Source: Arenimonas sp. SCN 70-307 (GTDB taxonomy: Bacteria; Pseudomonadota; Gammaproteobacteria; Xanthomonadales; Xanthomonadaceae). From it: a DNA stretch of 64,000 nt. Shown here piece after piece: positions 1 to 8,280 of this stretch. Both the position numbers and the translations under genes were made by a program. Position 1 is the stretch's first letter; every line of letters begins with the position of its first letter. Location: NCBI RefSeq assembly GCF_001724815.1, contig NZ_MEDO01000010.1, forward strand, positions 1-64,000, in the 5' to 3' direction. The notes under the pieces are model-generated. The model was given only the letters and a program-made list of their open reading frames with translations. It did not search any database and was not told the origin of the DNA.

Positions 1-3000
1 CGGCCAGGCCGTCGGAGATGGCCGCCACGTTGCCGTTGGCGTCGTAGTCGTAGCTGTCGTCCAGCACCACGTTGGCGCCCAGCGCGCTGCGGCTGCGCTC
101 GGGCAGCTGGCGCAGGTTGCGGCTCATGGTGTGCACGATGCCGTTGCCGTAGGTGAACTCGGCCAGGGCGCCGTTGGGGTGGTACGTGGCCCCGGTGGCG
201 TAGGTGCCGGCCTGGGTGGCCTGGCCCAGGGCGTTGGGGGCGTAGGCCACCTGGTGCCCGCTGGGATAGGTGGTGGCGCCCAGGTGGCCCAGCGTGGTGT
301 AGCTGTGGCTGCTTAGCCAGTTGATGGCGCCAAACTGCAGACGCTCGCTGCTGAGCAGACCGCGCTTGTTGTAGGTGTAGCTCAGCAGGGTCGGTGCCCG
401 GCTGAGGGTGGCGACCTTGCCGTCGGCGGTGTAGGTGGTGGCCACGTCCGGCGTGGCGTCCGGGTAATCCACCAGCACCAGGCGGTTTCGGGCATCGTAG
501 CTGCGCGTCACGCGCTCGCTGCTCGGCACCGAAGCGTTGCTGCACGCGCTCGTCGAAGTCAGGGCCTGTCCTTCCGCCGTCCATGCCACGTTGCCGCCGG
601 CGTCGTACTCAAACAGCGCCGCGCCCGTCTCTGGCTCCACCCGCTTGCACAGTCGCATCCGGTCGTCATAGACGTAGTGGCGAGTCAGTGCCATCGGCGT
701 CCCGCCGTAGCTGCCCGAACGGGTCAGCGACAGGGTTTGGCCCAGCACGTTCTTGACGATGTCGGTGGTCTGCTGCTCGGGCCGGCCCAGGGCGGCGATG
801 ATCTTCACCGGGCTGTCGGTGGCCGGCGCCTCGAAGGCCTGGAAGCGGGTCTCGGTGGCGTAGCCACGCGGGTTGGTTACACGGGTGACGAAGTCCGGCA
901 GGTAGGCGTACTGGGTCACCAAGGCGCCCAGCTCGGAGTCCTGCTCGGTGCGCGTGGGGCGGCCGAGCGCATCGTAAAAACTGCGCACGCCCGTGGTCAG
1001 CGTGGCCGTCGTGCCTGGGTAGGCTTCGAAGCTCACCCGGCCGGCCACGTCATAGGCCTTGCGGCTGAATCGCTGGGTGCCGGCGATGTTGGCGGTGTCG
1101 TGCTCTTGCTCCACCACCGGGCGCCAGAGCGCGTCGTAGTAAGTGAACTTGCGGTAGTTGCCGCGGCTCTCGGTGCGGCGCCAGTGGCCGGGGCCCAGGC
1201 CATACTCGGTGGTGGCCACCTGCGCGTAGCTGATCTGGGTCGGTGCCCAGGCCACCACGTCGCCGGTGGGCCAGGTGATTTGCGCCAGGCGGCCGCCGGC
1301 ATCGTAGGCGTACGTCGTCGCGTCGCCCAGCTCGTTGGTGGTCGAGGTGACCCGGCCGATGCTGTCGAGCGTGGCGGCCCGGGTCGTGCCGTCGGCAAAG
1401 ACGATGCCGCGCGGAATGCCCCGGAACCAGTCGTTGAGCTGGGTCGTATTGTCCAGCGCGTCCTTGAGCGTGGCCACGGTGCCGTCGGCCCGGTAGGTGA
1501 CCGTCTGCAGCAGCTGCGGCGCGGTGGCGGGCGTGGCCGTGGGGCTGCTGGCCTTGCCGGGGCCGTAAAAGCGCAGCGGGGCAGCCGTAACGGGGTCGAA
1601 CTCGGTGCGCGAGAGGATCTGGCCCGACTCTTCATTCCAGGTCTGGGCCACCTGTCCCAGGATCCACTTGCCCAGGTGGTCGTGGTAAGTCGTCACGTCC
1701 CGGCGCGAGTAGCCCAGCGAGCTGAATCGCCGGTGCTGGACCGGCCGCACCCGGGCATCGAACTGCTCCACCAGCGAAGTGAACGTCACGCCCTGCCGAA
1801 CGGTGGCGGTTTGCACAAGCGGCCGGTTGCGCGAGCTGGTCAGGTTGTCGCCGCTCCAGCGCGAGTCGATGCCCACTTCGTCCGGGAACGGCTGGCCGGC
1901 CAGGCTGGTGACGTAGCTCAGCGTCTTGGTCTGCAGGACCTGGCCACCTTCGATCACTTCCTCCTGCTGCAACTGGCCGTCGTTGATCATGTAGCGGTTG
2001 CCGAAGGTCAGGCGCAGCTGGCTGCCGTCGGGCTTGCTGACCGTGACGTGGCGGGTATGCGGGCCATAGTCCATCTGCGCCACCGGCGGCGCGCCGTAGG
2101 CGTAGTCCCACTGCATGGGTGCCAGGCCGGGGCCGCTGATCTGCTTGCGCTTGAGTGCGATCACGTCGAAGGTGCGCGGCGTCCAGCTCTGGAACTTCCA
2201 GTCTTCCTCGATCGGGTTGCCCATGGACGAAGGCATGCCGGTGGGCGTGAGCAGCATGTCGTAGCTGCAGTGGCTGTTCGGGACGCTGGCGCGGATGTGG
2301 CGCTGGTAGCGGAAGGTAAAGGTGCCGGTGGCGCCCGAGGGGTGGGTGATGGTGCCCACCCGCTCGTCGTTGGCGAGTCGCCGCTTCCAGCCGCACTCGG
2401 GCGAGTTCGGGTCCCAGTTGCCGTAGTACGGATCTAGCGGCTCGGTCGAGTAGTGCTGCGGCGCCACCGTGGCCAGCGCGAAGGTCCACTTCGAGTTGTC
2501 CGGGTAGGTCACCGTGCCCAGCTGGCCACCGCCCAAATAGGTGTAGAACACTGAGCGAACGCCATCAGTGACCGAGGTAATCCGCCCCGCGGCGTTGTAG
2601 CCCAGCCACAGGTTGCGGCCGTCGCTGGATGCGATGTTGGTCAGGCGCCCGGCGGTGCGGGTAAAGGTGACCCAGTTGCCGTGGGCGTCTTCGATGCGGC
2701 TGGCGTAGAGGCGGATTTCCTTGCGCTGCTCTTTAATCACCTGGCTCTGGCCAGTAATCGGATTAGGGGTTGTCCGGCGCTCGATTTCCTCCGCCTGGCT
2801 CACCACCATCTGGTCGAACCAGTATTTCGTGCCGTCCGGCGTCACCGCCAGGAAGCCCTCGCCGGTATAGCCCGCGCCCGTGCCGCCGTTGATCTGCAGG
2901 CTCGGCAGGCAGCTGATCTGCACCCGGTCACGCGTCGTCCAGCGCCACGGCCCGCCAGTGGTCGGCGTGTTCGGGTCGTTGGCAAACTTGAGCAGCAACG

Positions 3001-3520
3001 AGTTCGCGCCCTGGCCCGGGATCACCACGTCGTAGCCCTGCCAGTACATGCCAGCGGTGAACCCGTTGTAGCCTTTGGGCGCCAGGTTGATCACCGTGGT
3101 CGGCGAGCTGCAGCGGTTCTGGGGCGTCGCCGTATCCACCGCCCAGCCCACGTTCTGCAGGAACACGCCGCCGATGTAGGGCAGCTCCAGCTCCCAGTCG
3201 CCGAAAGCCTTGCCCACGGGGTTGTGGGCGGTCTCGGGGTCCTCGGGCGAAAACGAGCGGGCGATCTGCACCGCCAGGCCGTGGTTGCCGGGAATCGAGA
3301 GGTCGGTATGCCGGAAGCTGGTGGCGCCCGTGTAGAAGTTCACCTGCTCGCCGAACAGATCATCGCCCAGGGCACCCAGGACCTCGGCCGACTTGATGCG
3401 CTTGGCATCTTCTTCGTTGTAGCCCAACTGGGCCGAGGCCAGCCCGGGCAGGCAGGCCAGCGCCAAGATCGCGGCGGCCAGCGCGCCACGGGCACCACCA
3501 AAGCAACAACAAGAACGCAT
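1..3520 (-). CDS. RHS/YD-repeat secreted protein (3' end outside window)
   Basis: The reading frame starts at the ATG read leftward from 3520 and is still open at base 1, giving at least 1173 residues. The N-terminus has a basic Cys-rich start, a hydrophobic core and an Ala-Ser-Ala-Gln cleavage-like site near residue 30, so it is probably exported. About 550 residues of non-repetitive sequence precede a long run of YD repeats (for example YDAGGRLAQITWP, YDVAGRVSFEAYPG, YDALGRPTRTEQD and YDYDANGNVAAISDG). RHS/YD repeats build beta-cocoon shells that usually enclose a C-terminal toxin or serve as surface proteins. The variable C-terminal tip, which would decide between these roles, lies beyond the window. 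No VgrG or PAAR gene is visible nearby, so T6SS delivery is not supported. The family is clear; the function is inferred. Confidence 0.88.
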   Translation of the reverse strand, partial: MRSCCCFGGARGALAAAILALACLPGLASAQLGYNEEDAKRIKSAEVLGALGDDLFGEQVNFYTGATSFRHTDLSIPGNHGLAVQIARSFSPEDPETAHNPVGKAFGDWELELPYIGGVFLQNVGWAVDTATPQNRCSSPTTVINLAPKGYNGFTAGMYWQGYDVVIPGQGANSLLLKFANDPNTPTTGGPWRWTTRDRVQISCLPSLQINGGTGAGYTGEGFLAVTPDGTKYWFDQMVVSQAEEIERRTTPNPITGQSQVIKEQRKEIRLYASRIEDAHGNWVTFTRTAGRLTNIASSDGRNLWLGYNAAGRITSVTDGVRSVFYTYLGGGQLGTVTYPDNSKWTFALATVAPQHYSTEPLDPYYGNWDPNSPECGWKRRLANDERVGTITHPSGATGTFTFRYQRHIRASVPNSHCSYDMLLTPTGMPSSMGNPIEEDWKFQSWTPRTFDVIALKRKQISGPGLAPMQWDYAYGAPPVAQMDYGPHTRHVTVSKPDGSQLRLTFGNRYMINDGQLQQEEVIEGGQVLQTKTLSYVTSLAGQPFPDEVGIDSRWSGDNLTSSRNRPLVQTATVRQGVTFTSLVEQFDARVRPVQHRRFSSLGYSRRDVTTYHDHLGKWILGQVAQTWNEESGQILSRTEFDPVTAAPLRFYGPGKASSPTATPATAPQLLQTVTYRADGTVATLKDALDNTTQLNDWFRGIPRGIVFADGTTRAATLDSIGRVTSTTNELGDATTYAYDAGGRLAQITWPTGDVVAWAPTQISYAQVATTEYGLGPGHWRRTESRGNYRKFTYYDALWRPVVEQEHDTANIAGTQRFSRKAYDVAGRVSFEAYPGTTATLTTGVRSFYDALGRPTRTEQDSELGALVTQYAYLPDFVTRVTNPRGYATETRFQAFEAPATDSPVKIIAALGRPEQQTTDIVKNVLGQTLSLTRSGSYGGTPMALTRHYVYDDRMRLCKRVEPETGAALFEYDAGGNVAWTAEGQALTSTSACSNASVPSSERVTRSYDARNRLVLVDYPDATPDVATTYTADGKVATLSRAPTLLSYTYNKRGLLSSERLQFGAINWLSSHSYTTLGHLGATTYPSGHQVAYAPNALGQATQAGTYATGATYHPNGALAEFTYGNGIVHTMSRNLRQLPERSRSALGANVVLDDSYDYDANGNVAAISDGLA

Positions 3521-3612
3521 GCGAATTCCCCTGGATTCCCTGCGGGCCCACGCGTGCCGGATTGCCTGGCACGATGCGGGCGGTTGCAGGGATTGGGGCA
3601 TGCTCCGCCCCC

Positions 3613-3637
3613 CCCGTGTCAATTTCGCTGACACGGG
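3613..3637. repeat. 9-bp hairpin upstream of RHS gene
   Basis: CCCGTGTCA (3613-3621) and TGACACGGG (3629-3637) form a perfect inverted repeat with a 7-nt loop in the leader between the hipA stop and the RHS start. It would form a hairpin in the RHS leader mRNA. No T-run follows in either direction, so it is more likely a structured leader or a protein-binding site than a terminator. Confidence 0.5.
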
Positions 3638-3690
3638 AAATCGGGGAAAGAATCACTAACTCAATTCGCCTCCAGAGCCTACGGCTGCAA

Positions 3691-3711
3691 TGTCATGGCT
3701 CAGCCATGACA
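3691..3711. repeat. 21-bp perfect palindrome between hipA and RHS gene
   Basis: TGTCATGGCT (3691-3700), a single C, then AGCCATGACA (3702-3711). It lies 98 bp past the hipA stop and 170 bp before the RHS start. It could be an operator or a short intergenic repeat. I saw no second copy in the window. Confidence 0.5.
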
Positions 3712-3808
3712 GCAATAGTAGACGCTGTGAGAAAATTTCGCGCCCAGGCCCGTTCAACCACGACAGCCGGAACGAGGAAAGAGGGAGCGCCGAAGCGCGT
3801 GAAGCACT

Positions 3809-5044
3809 TCAACGCGCGATGCTGATCACCGCCCCCATCAACGACAACTCGGCACCGCTGGCGCCCAATCCCCGCGCGACGCGCTCCCACGGCGCGACGG
3901 CCTGGCGGATCTCCTCGACCAGGCGCTCAGCCCGCTCCACCGACAATCGGAAAAACGCATGCTGCGCGATCAGAACCCGCGTGTCCGGCGTCGGGTCGGC
4001 GTCGTCGAGCGCGAGGACGTGCACGTCCTTGTCCGGGTTGGGATTGACGTCGAAGGCCGGCGAGAGCACCCAACCAGTCGGCTCGCGCAGGAAGCCATGG
4101 TTGCGCAGGTGGTCGTCGCGATTGCCCACGACGACATTGAATACGGCACGCCGGAACAGCTGCTCCAGTCCGTCCGCCACGGCACCGCTGGCCCCCTGGT
4201 TCTCGACCACCGACGCGATGTCCAGGTAACTCGCGCCTTCGCTTTCCATGTCCAGCAGCGTTTTGGCAGAGGCGAACATGCGCCGACCGGCCGGCACGCG
4301 ATCAAAACGTTTGACTGCGAAAGTATGCCCGCGCGCCGAGAGCTCGAGCAGCTTCGCTTCCGGCATCTGGATGCCGGCATCGGTGGCGAGCTTCCACGCG
4401 ACGTACTCCCACAGCCCTACGTCGTGGCGGTCTTCCGTGGAGGGAAACTTGGCCAGCCACAACTCGCCCTGCTCGTCGACGAAACTGGCCTTGGGGCGCG
4501 CACCGCCCAGCGAGCCGCCGGGCACGAGCAGCTGGCGCACCTGTTTGTCGACCTTTTCGCCTGCGCCCTGCTCCACCAGTCGCGCCGCGGCTTCGAGTTC
4601 ACGCAAGGACGTCGAGGGAGGCGCACTTGGCTGGGCGCAGGCCAGGCACTGGCCGGTGCCGGGGTCGCGAAGCCGCAGGGCGCCCATCCGGGTGCCGTCA
4701 TCCACGCCGAGCAGGTAGTCCCAGGCACGCAGGTTGCGGCGGGGTCGCGCCTGCTCGCGGGCGTCCATCGCCTCGCGGCGGTCCATCAGCAGCCGGCCCC
4801 AGCGGTCGGGTGAGCAGTCCTGAAGCACGCTGGGTGGCTGGGCGGGATCAGCGGCATGGAACGGACCCTCGCGCAGTGGCAGCGAGGGGTCGATCTCGAA
4901 GGCGTTCCGGTGCTCGAGCCACGCAAGGTCATATTCAAACCGGAGGATGTCGCCGCGACGCGATGCGTCCCGATACAGGCGCCCCACCAACGCGCGGCCG
5001 TTCGCCAGGCGGGCGTCTTCGAGCACGACCTCCACGCTGTTCAC
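3809..5044 (-). CDS. hipA: HipA-family serine/threonine kinase toxin
   Basis: The 411-residue product (E. coli HipA has 440) has the HipA two-lobe kinase layout. The phosphate-binding loop GGSLGGARPK is at residues 177-186, with Ser178 in the place of the autophosphorylated serine. A nucleotide-binding lysine lies in LWLAKF (K199). The catalytic segment GNRDDHLRN has D310 and N315, five residues apart as in E. coli D309/N314. The metal-binding Asp is D332 in SPAFD. HipA kinases phosphorylate glutamyl-tRNA synthetase or related targets and cause growth arrest; the target here is unknown. The start overlaps the hipB stop by 4 bp (ATGA), so the two are translationally coupled. All catalytic residues are present, so it is probably active. 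Confidence 0.9.
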   Translation of the reverse strand: MNSVEVVLEDARLANGRALVGRLYRDASRRGDILRFEYDLAWLEHRNAFEIDPSLPLREGPFHAADPAQPPSVLQDCSPDRWGRLLMDRREAMDAREQARPRRNLRAWDYLLGVDDGTRMGALRLRDPGTGQCLACAQPSAPPSTSLRELEAAARLVEQGAGEKVDKQVRQLLVPGGSLGGARPKASFVDEQGELWLAKFPSTEDRHDVGLWEYVAWKLATDAGIQMPEAKLLELSARGHTFAVKRFDRVPAGRRMFASAKTLLDMESEGASYLDIASVVENQGASGAVADGLEQLFRRAVFNVVVGNRDDHLRNHGFLREPTGWVLSPAFDVNPNPDKDVHVLALDDADPTPDTRVLIAQHAFFRLSVERAERLVEEIRQAVAPWERVARGLGASGAELSLMGAVISIAR

Positions 5045-5373
5045 GACCGGTCCTCGCCCCCAGGCGACTTGCTCCGCCGCCGTGGGCGCTTGAGCTCGCT
5101 GTCCTGCAGCGCGCGGCCCAGCTCATCGCCGGCGGCGAGCGCGTCGATGTCCTGGGCCAGGCCCAGCACCTGCAGCACGCGGATAACCGTAGCCAGGCTG
5201 CTGCTGGGGTCGCCGGATTCAAGCTTGCGGATGGTAGGCAGCGTTACGCCCACCCGCTCGGCCACCATGGCTTGGGTCAGCTTGCGGCGAAGGCGGGCTG
5301 CACGCAGGCGCTCCCCCAGTGCTGCGAGCTGGCGGGCGTGGCGGGGGTGCGTGGGTGGGGTGAGGCGCGGCAT
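5041..5373 (-). CDS. hipB: HipB-like XRE antitoxin
   Basis: The 110-residue protein has a Cro/cI-type helix-turn-helix at about residues 20-75 (LGERLRAARLRRKLTQAMVA, then GVTLPTIRKLESG) and a basic C-terminal tail rich in Arg/Lys. It is encoded immediately before hipA with a 4-bp overlap. HipB proteins neutralise HipA and repress the operon. The start ATG at 5373 has no purine-rich Shine-Dalgarno sequence: the preceding bases read CTATATTTTTC, so the transcript may be leaderless or poorly translated. The palindrome at 5405-5420 is its probable operator. Confidence 0.88.
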   Translation of the reverse strand: MPRLTPPTHPRHARQLAALGERLRAARLRRKLTQAMVAERVGVTLPTIRKLESGDPSSSLATVIRVLQVLGLAQDIDALAAGDELGRALQDSELKRPRRRSKSPGGEDRS

Positions 5374-5404
5374 GAAAAATATAGTTGCACTTAAATCAAT
5401 CTAT

Positions 5405-5420
5405 GGCAAGTATATTTGCC
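5405..5420 (-). promoter_or_regulatory. Putative HipB operator/promoter
   Basis: GGCAAGTATATTTGCC is a 16-bp inverted repeat (arms GGCAA/TTGCC, core TATA, one mismatched pair). On the coding strand it holds a -10-like TATACT. A degenerate second copy (GTGCAACTATATTTTT on the coding strand, about 5375-5390) abuts the hipB ATG. This AT-rich block stands out in very G+C-rich DNA and fits autorepression by a HipBA complex. The binding is inferred. Confidence 0.6.
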
Positions 5421-5438
5421 TACGGCGCAAGCAAGGGT

Positions 5439-5485
5439 AAAGAAAAGGGGTCGGAGGTGGTTTCCTTTGGAAACCACCTCCGCCC
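5439..5485. repeat. Intergenic hairpin of the GGGGTCGGAG repeat class
   Basis: GGAGGTGGTTTCC (5453-5465), TTT loop, GGAAACCACCTCC (5469-5481): a perfect 13-bp stem. It is preceded by AAGAAAAGGGGTCGG, which resembles the inner arm of the element at 8160-8182. It sits between the divergent hipB promoter and the yceI stop and could also stop readthrough. Confidence 0.6.
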
Positions 5486-5512
5486 CCGGGGAACGCCAGG
5501 TTTTCGCGGGGA

Positions 5513-6088
5513 TCAGCCGGCCTTCTGGGCCTCGACGGTGATCTCGATGCGCACTTCGTCGCTCACGGCCGGGGCGTAGCCGCCGACGCCGAACTCGCTG
5601 CGCTTGATGTCGAAGCTGGCGTCGAAGCCGACGGCCGGCTTCTTGGTCATCGGGTGCTCGCCGACCTTGTTGATGGTCACGTCCATCACCACTGGCTTGG
5701 TCACGCCGTGGATGGTGAGGTTGCCGGCCACGGCCAGCTTGCCCTCGCCGGCCACGGTGACGCCGGTGCTGGTGAAGGTGGCGGTGGGGAACTGCGCGGC
5801 GTCGAAGAAGTCGGCGCCCAGCAGGTGCTCGTCGAGCTTGGCCACGCCGGTGGAGATGCTGCTGACCGGGATGGTGACGCTGACGGTGCTCTTGGTCGGG
5901 TCGGCCACGTCGTAGTTGAACTCGGACTCGACGGTGTCGAAGCGGCCGGTGATGTTGGAGAAGCCGAAGTGGCTGTAGGTGAACTCGACCTGGGTGTGGG
6001 TCGGGTCGATGTTGTACTTCTCGGCAGCGAAGGCCGGGGCGGTGGCGACGGCCAGCAGGCCGGCGAGCAGCAGGGGCAGGGACTTCAT
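5513..6088 (-). CDS. YceI-family periplasmic protein
   Basis: A 191-residue product with a clear Sec signal peptide (MKSLPLLLAGLLAVATAPAF, then Ala-Ala). The mature part begins YNIDPTHTQVEFTYSHFGFS, the characteristic start of the YceI lipocalin-like beta barrel, and runs through the family blocks GRFDTVESEF, DFFDAAQFPTATF, LTIHGVTKPV and FDIKRSEFGV. YceI barrels bind isoprenoid-type lipids and are often induced by alkaline or oxidative stress. The ATG at 6088 is chosen because GGAGA lies 13 nt upstream and the signal peptide starts there. A longer upstream-open frame has no signal peptide. It is monocistronic, and its upstream region is shared with the divergent gene at 6296. Confidence 0.92.
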   Translation of the reverse strand: MKSLPLLLAGLLAVATAPAFAAEKYNIDPTHTQVEFTYSHFGFSNITGRFDTVESEFNYDVADPTKSTVSVTIPVSSISTGVAKLDEHLLGADFFDAAQFPTATFTSTGVTVAGEGKLAVAGNLTIHGVTKPVVMDVTINKVGEHPMTKKPAVGFDASFDIKRSEFGVGGYAPAVSDEVRIEITVEAQKAG

Positions 6089-6295
6089 GGGTGGTGTCTC
6101 CGGTGGACGAACCGGCAGTTTAGTCGTCCCAAACGTGCAACCAATGCGAAGGTACGGAACGTATCGTTGCGCCGGTTCGCTGCCGTGGCCCGACCGGGGG
6201 TTCGTGCTGCGTGAGGGTGTTTGAGCCCCGGCCCCCCGGCCGCGCGCTCCCGCCACCCGGCTCCGGGGGCGGCCATCCGATTGGAGAAGATCCAC

Positions 6296-7096
6296 ATGTT
6301 CCGATCCACCCTGTTCCTGGCCTTCGCGGCCAGCCTGGCCGCGGGCAGCGCCCTGGCCGACGAGTTCCAGTCCCCGCCCGCGGCCGAGAGCCTGGCCAAG
6401 GCCCGCCAGGCCCAGCTGGCCGCGGCCCGCGGCGGCGTCTCCACGGCGGCGGCGCCCACGGTCGAGGAAGTCGGCGACGCCGACAGCTTCGGCCGCGGCG
6501 TGAAGTGGCTGGGCCTGATGTCGGGCTTCGCCTTCCTGTCCACCGACTGCACCCCGCCTCCGGGCGAGCCGGCCGACCCGAACTGCGTGCAGCTCAACCC
6601 TGCGCCGGGCTTCACCACTTTCGTGGTGCCCGACGTGGCCGCGATCACGCTGCCGGGCAAGAGCGCCGAGTCGCTGCTGTGCCACAGCCAGACGCCGGTG
6701 ACGTCCGTGGTGTACGCCAACAACACCGGCGCGCGGCAGCAGTACCGCTTCCAGCTGCTGGCCAGCTACCGCATCGAGAGCGAGGTGCTGCAGGGCCTGA
6801 ACGACCCGAACACCGGCGACCCGTACAACGGCGCCATCGAGATCGGCATCGGCAACCTCGTCGACTCCGGCTACCTCGAGCCGGGCGACAACTTCGTCAA
6901 GCAGTACACGCAGACCCGCGCCTGCATCGGCGGCATGGTCAGCCGGCGCGCCCTGGTCGATGCCTACGGCCTGACGGCGGCCCAGGCCAGGCAGTTCTTC
7001 CGCAAGCCCATCACCCTGCGCATGACCATCCGCGGCAACGCGCGCATGGTGGACGCGGCCTCGATCAACGTCGGCACCCGCGTCACCGGCGACTGA
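6296..7096 (+). CDS. Secreted protein of unknown function
   Basis: A 266-residue protein starting at the ATG at 6296, with TTGGAGA upstream and an immediate signal peptide (MFRSTLFLAFAASLAAGSAL, cleavage after ALA). The mature protein has four cysteines (STDC, DPNC, LLCHS, RACIG) that could form two disulfides, a mid-region with alternating polar/hydrophobic strands, and a Tyr/Asn-rich stretch around NDPNTGDPYNGAIEIG. I do not recognise the family. The periplasm or outside of the cell is the likely location. It is followed by a strong hairpin at 7104. Confidence 0.75.
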   Translation: MFRSTLFLAFAASLAAGSALADEFQSPPAAESLAKARQAQLAAARGGVSTAAAPTVEEVGDADSFGRGVKWLGLMSGFAFLSTDCTPPPGEPADPNCVQLNPAPGFTTFVVPDVAAITLPGKSAESLLCHSQTPVTSVVYANNTGARQQYRFQLLASYRIESEVLQGLNDPNTGDPYNGAIEIGIGNLVDSGYLEPGDNFVKQYTQTRACIGGMVSRRALVDAYGLTAAQARQFFRKPITLRMTIRGNARMVDAASINVGTRVTGD

Positions 7097-7103
7097 GCCG
7101 CCC

Positions 7104-7131
7104 GGCGCCGCCGCGGCCTCGCGGCGGCGCC
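7104..7131 (+). terminator. G+C-rich hairpin, probable terminator
   Basis: GGCGCCGCCGCG (7104-7115), loop GCCT, CGCGGCGGCGCC (7120-7131): a perfect 12-bp stem, followed by GCTTTCC. It lies 8 nt after the stop of the gene ending at 7096. The T-run is short, so termination strength is uncertain. Confidence 0.5.
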
Positions 7132-7154
7132 GCTTTCCGGGCTAGGCTTTGGCC

Positions 7155-8105
7155 ATGCCCGACTTCCCCAACCCGCCCTGGGCGCTGCACGACGGCGCCG
7201 CCGGCCATCGCCGCCAGGTGCTGGCGCTGGCCGAAGCGCTGGCGCCTGCGCCGCGCGAGATCGAACTGCACGCACAAGCGCCGTGGTCGTGGCTGGCGCC
7301 GCGGCGGCTGGCGGGCGCCGAACGCGCGTTCGGCGAGGCCTTCGCCGCGTCGCTGGCGCAGCCGCCCGCTTGGGCGCTCGGCGCGGGTCGTCGCGCGGCG
7401 CTGGCCACGCGCCTGCTGCGCGAGCGCGGCAGCCGGGTGGTGCAGGTGCTGCACCCGCGCATCGACACGCGGCACTGGGACCTCGTGGTGGCGCCCGAAC
7501 ACGACGGCCTGCGCGGGCCCAACGTGATCACGCTCACCGGCAGCCTCAATCCGGTGGATGACGCCTGGCTCGCGCAGGGCCGCGCGACCTTCCGCGCGCT
7601 GGGCGAACTGCCGGGCCCGCGCACGGTGCTGCTGCTGGGCGGGCCGACGCCGGCGGTGCGCTTCGACCGCGGCGCCTTCGAGGTGCTGGCCGCCAAGCTC
7701 GAGCACTGGCTGGCGATGGAGGGCGGCAGCCTGGTGGTGATCGGCTCGCGCCGCACGCCGGCCAGCCTGGCCACGCTGGCGCGCCGCTACTGGGCCGACA
7801 CGCCGGGCAGCCGCTGGTTCGGCAGCGAAGACGGCGACAATCCCTACGCCGGCGCGCTGGGCTGGGCCGACCGCCTGGTGGTGTCGCCCGACTCGGTGAA
7901 CATGCTCTCGGAAGCCTGCGCCACCACGGCGCCGGTGTACGTGCCCGAACCGGAACGCGCGAGCGGCCGCGTGCGCCGCTACCTCGACACCCTGCTCGCC
8001 CGCGGCCGCATCCGCCCGCTCGGCAAACTCCCCGAAGACGCCCCCGCCGAACCCCTGCGCGAAACGCCGCGCATCGCCGCGCTCGTTCGCGAGCGCCTGG
8101 GGTGA
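7155..8105 (+). CDS. ELM1/DUF1022-family protein (GT-B-like fold)
   Basis: A 316-residue protein from the ATG at 7155; a TTG two codons upstream is possible but less likely. It matches the mitochondrial-fission ELM1-like family: N-terminal DGAAGHRRQVLALAEAL, then DLVVAPEHDGLRGPNVI with LTGSLNPV, a glycine-rich LLLGGPTPAVRF, GSLVVIGSRRTPAS, and the donor-site-like DRLVVSPDSVNMLSEACATT. The pattern is that of GT-B nucleotide-sugar glycosyltransferases, and bacterial members are predicted envelope glycosyltransferases, but no substrate is established. It stops 12 bp before the inverted-repeat element at 8117. Confidence 0.75.
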   Translation: MPDFPNPPWALHDGAAGHRRQVLALAEALAPAPREIELHAQAPWSWLAPRRLAGAERAFGEAFAASLAQPPAWALGAGRRAALATRLLRERGSRVVQVLHPRIDTRHWDLVVAPEHDGLRGPNVITLTGSLNPVDDAWLAQGRATFRALGELPGPRTVLLLGGPTPAVRFDRGAFEVLAAKLEHWLAMEGGSLVVIGSRRTPASLATLARRYWADTPGSRWFGSEDGDNPYAGALGWADRLVVSPDSVNMLSEACATTAPVYVPEPERASGRVRRYLDTLLARGRIRPLGKLPEDAPAEPLRETPRIAALVRERLG

Positions 8106-8116
8106 GTTCGCGATTC

Positions 8117-8280
8117 AACGCGGATCAGATCGGATGAAAAACGGATAAGAGCAAGGAAGAAAATGGGGTCGGAGCACATTTGCGCTTGAACTGCCCGTTT
8201 CAAACACAAATGTGCTCTGACCCCATTTTGATTTGGCTCTATTCGCTCTTATCCGTTCTTCATCCGATCTGATCCGCGTT
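8117..8280. repeat. Nested inverted-repeat intergenic element
   Basis: Outer arms of 36 bp at 8117-8152 and 8245-8280 (beginning AACGCGGATCAGATCGGATG, one mismatch) enclose inner arms of 23 bp at 8160-8182 and 8207-8229 (AAAATGGGGTC..GAGCACATTTG, one mismatch) around a short centre. No open frame lies inside, so it is a non-autonomous repeat like a BIME or MITE. The right outer arm overlaps the 3' end of glnE and carries its stop codon. The inner arms resemble the hairpin element at 5439. Confidence 0.75.

Noticed and set aside
677..2437. Plus-strand open frame inside the RHS gene
   Set aside because: His/Arg/Val-rich antisense translation with no recognisable domain; the minus strand has continuous YD repeats here.
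5385..5579. Small plus-strand frame over the hipBA operator
   Set aside because: Covers an operator palindrome and a 13-bp hairpin and runs into antisense yceI; no ribosome site.
6221..7096. Upstream GTG/ATG-type start for the secreted protein at 6296
   Set aside because: The extra 25 residues precede the signal peptide and would bury it; TTGGAGA fits the ATG at 6296.
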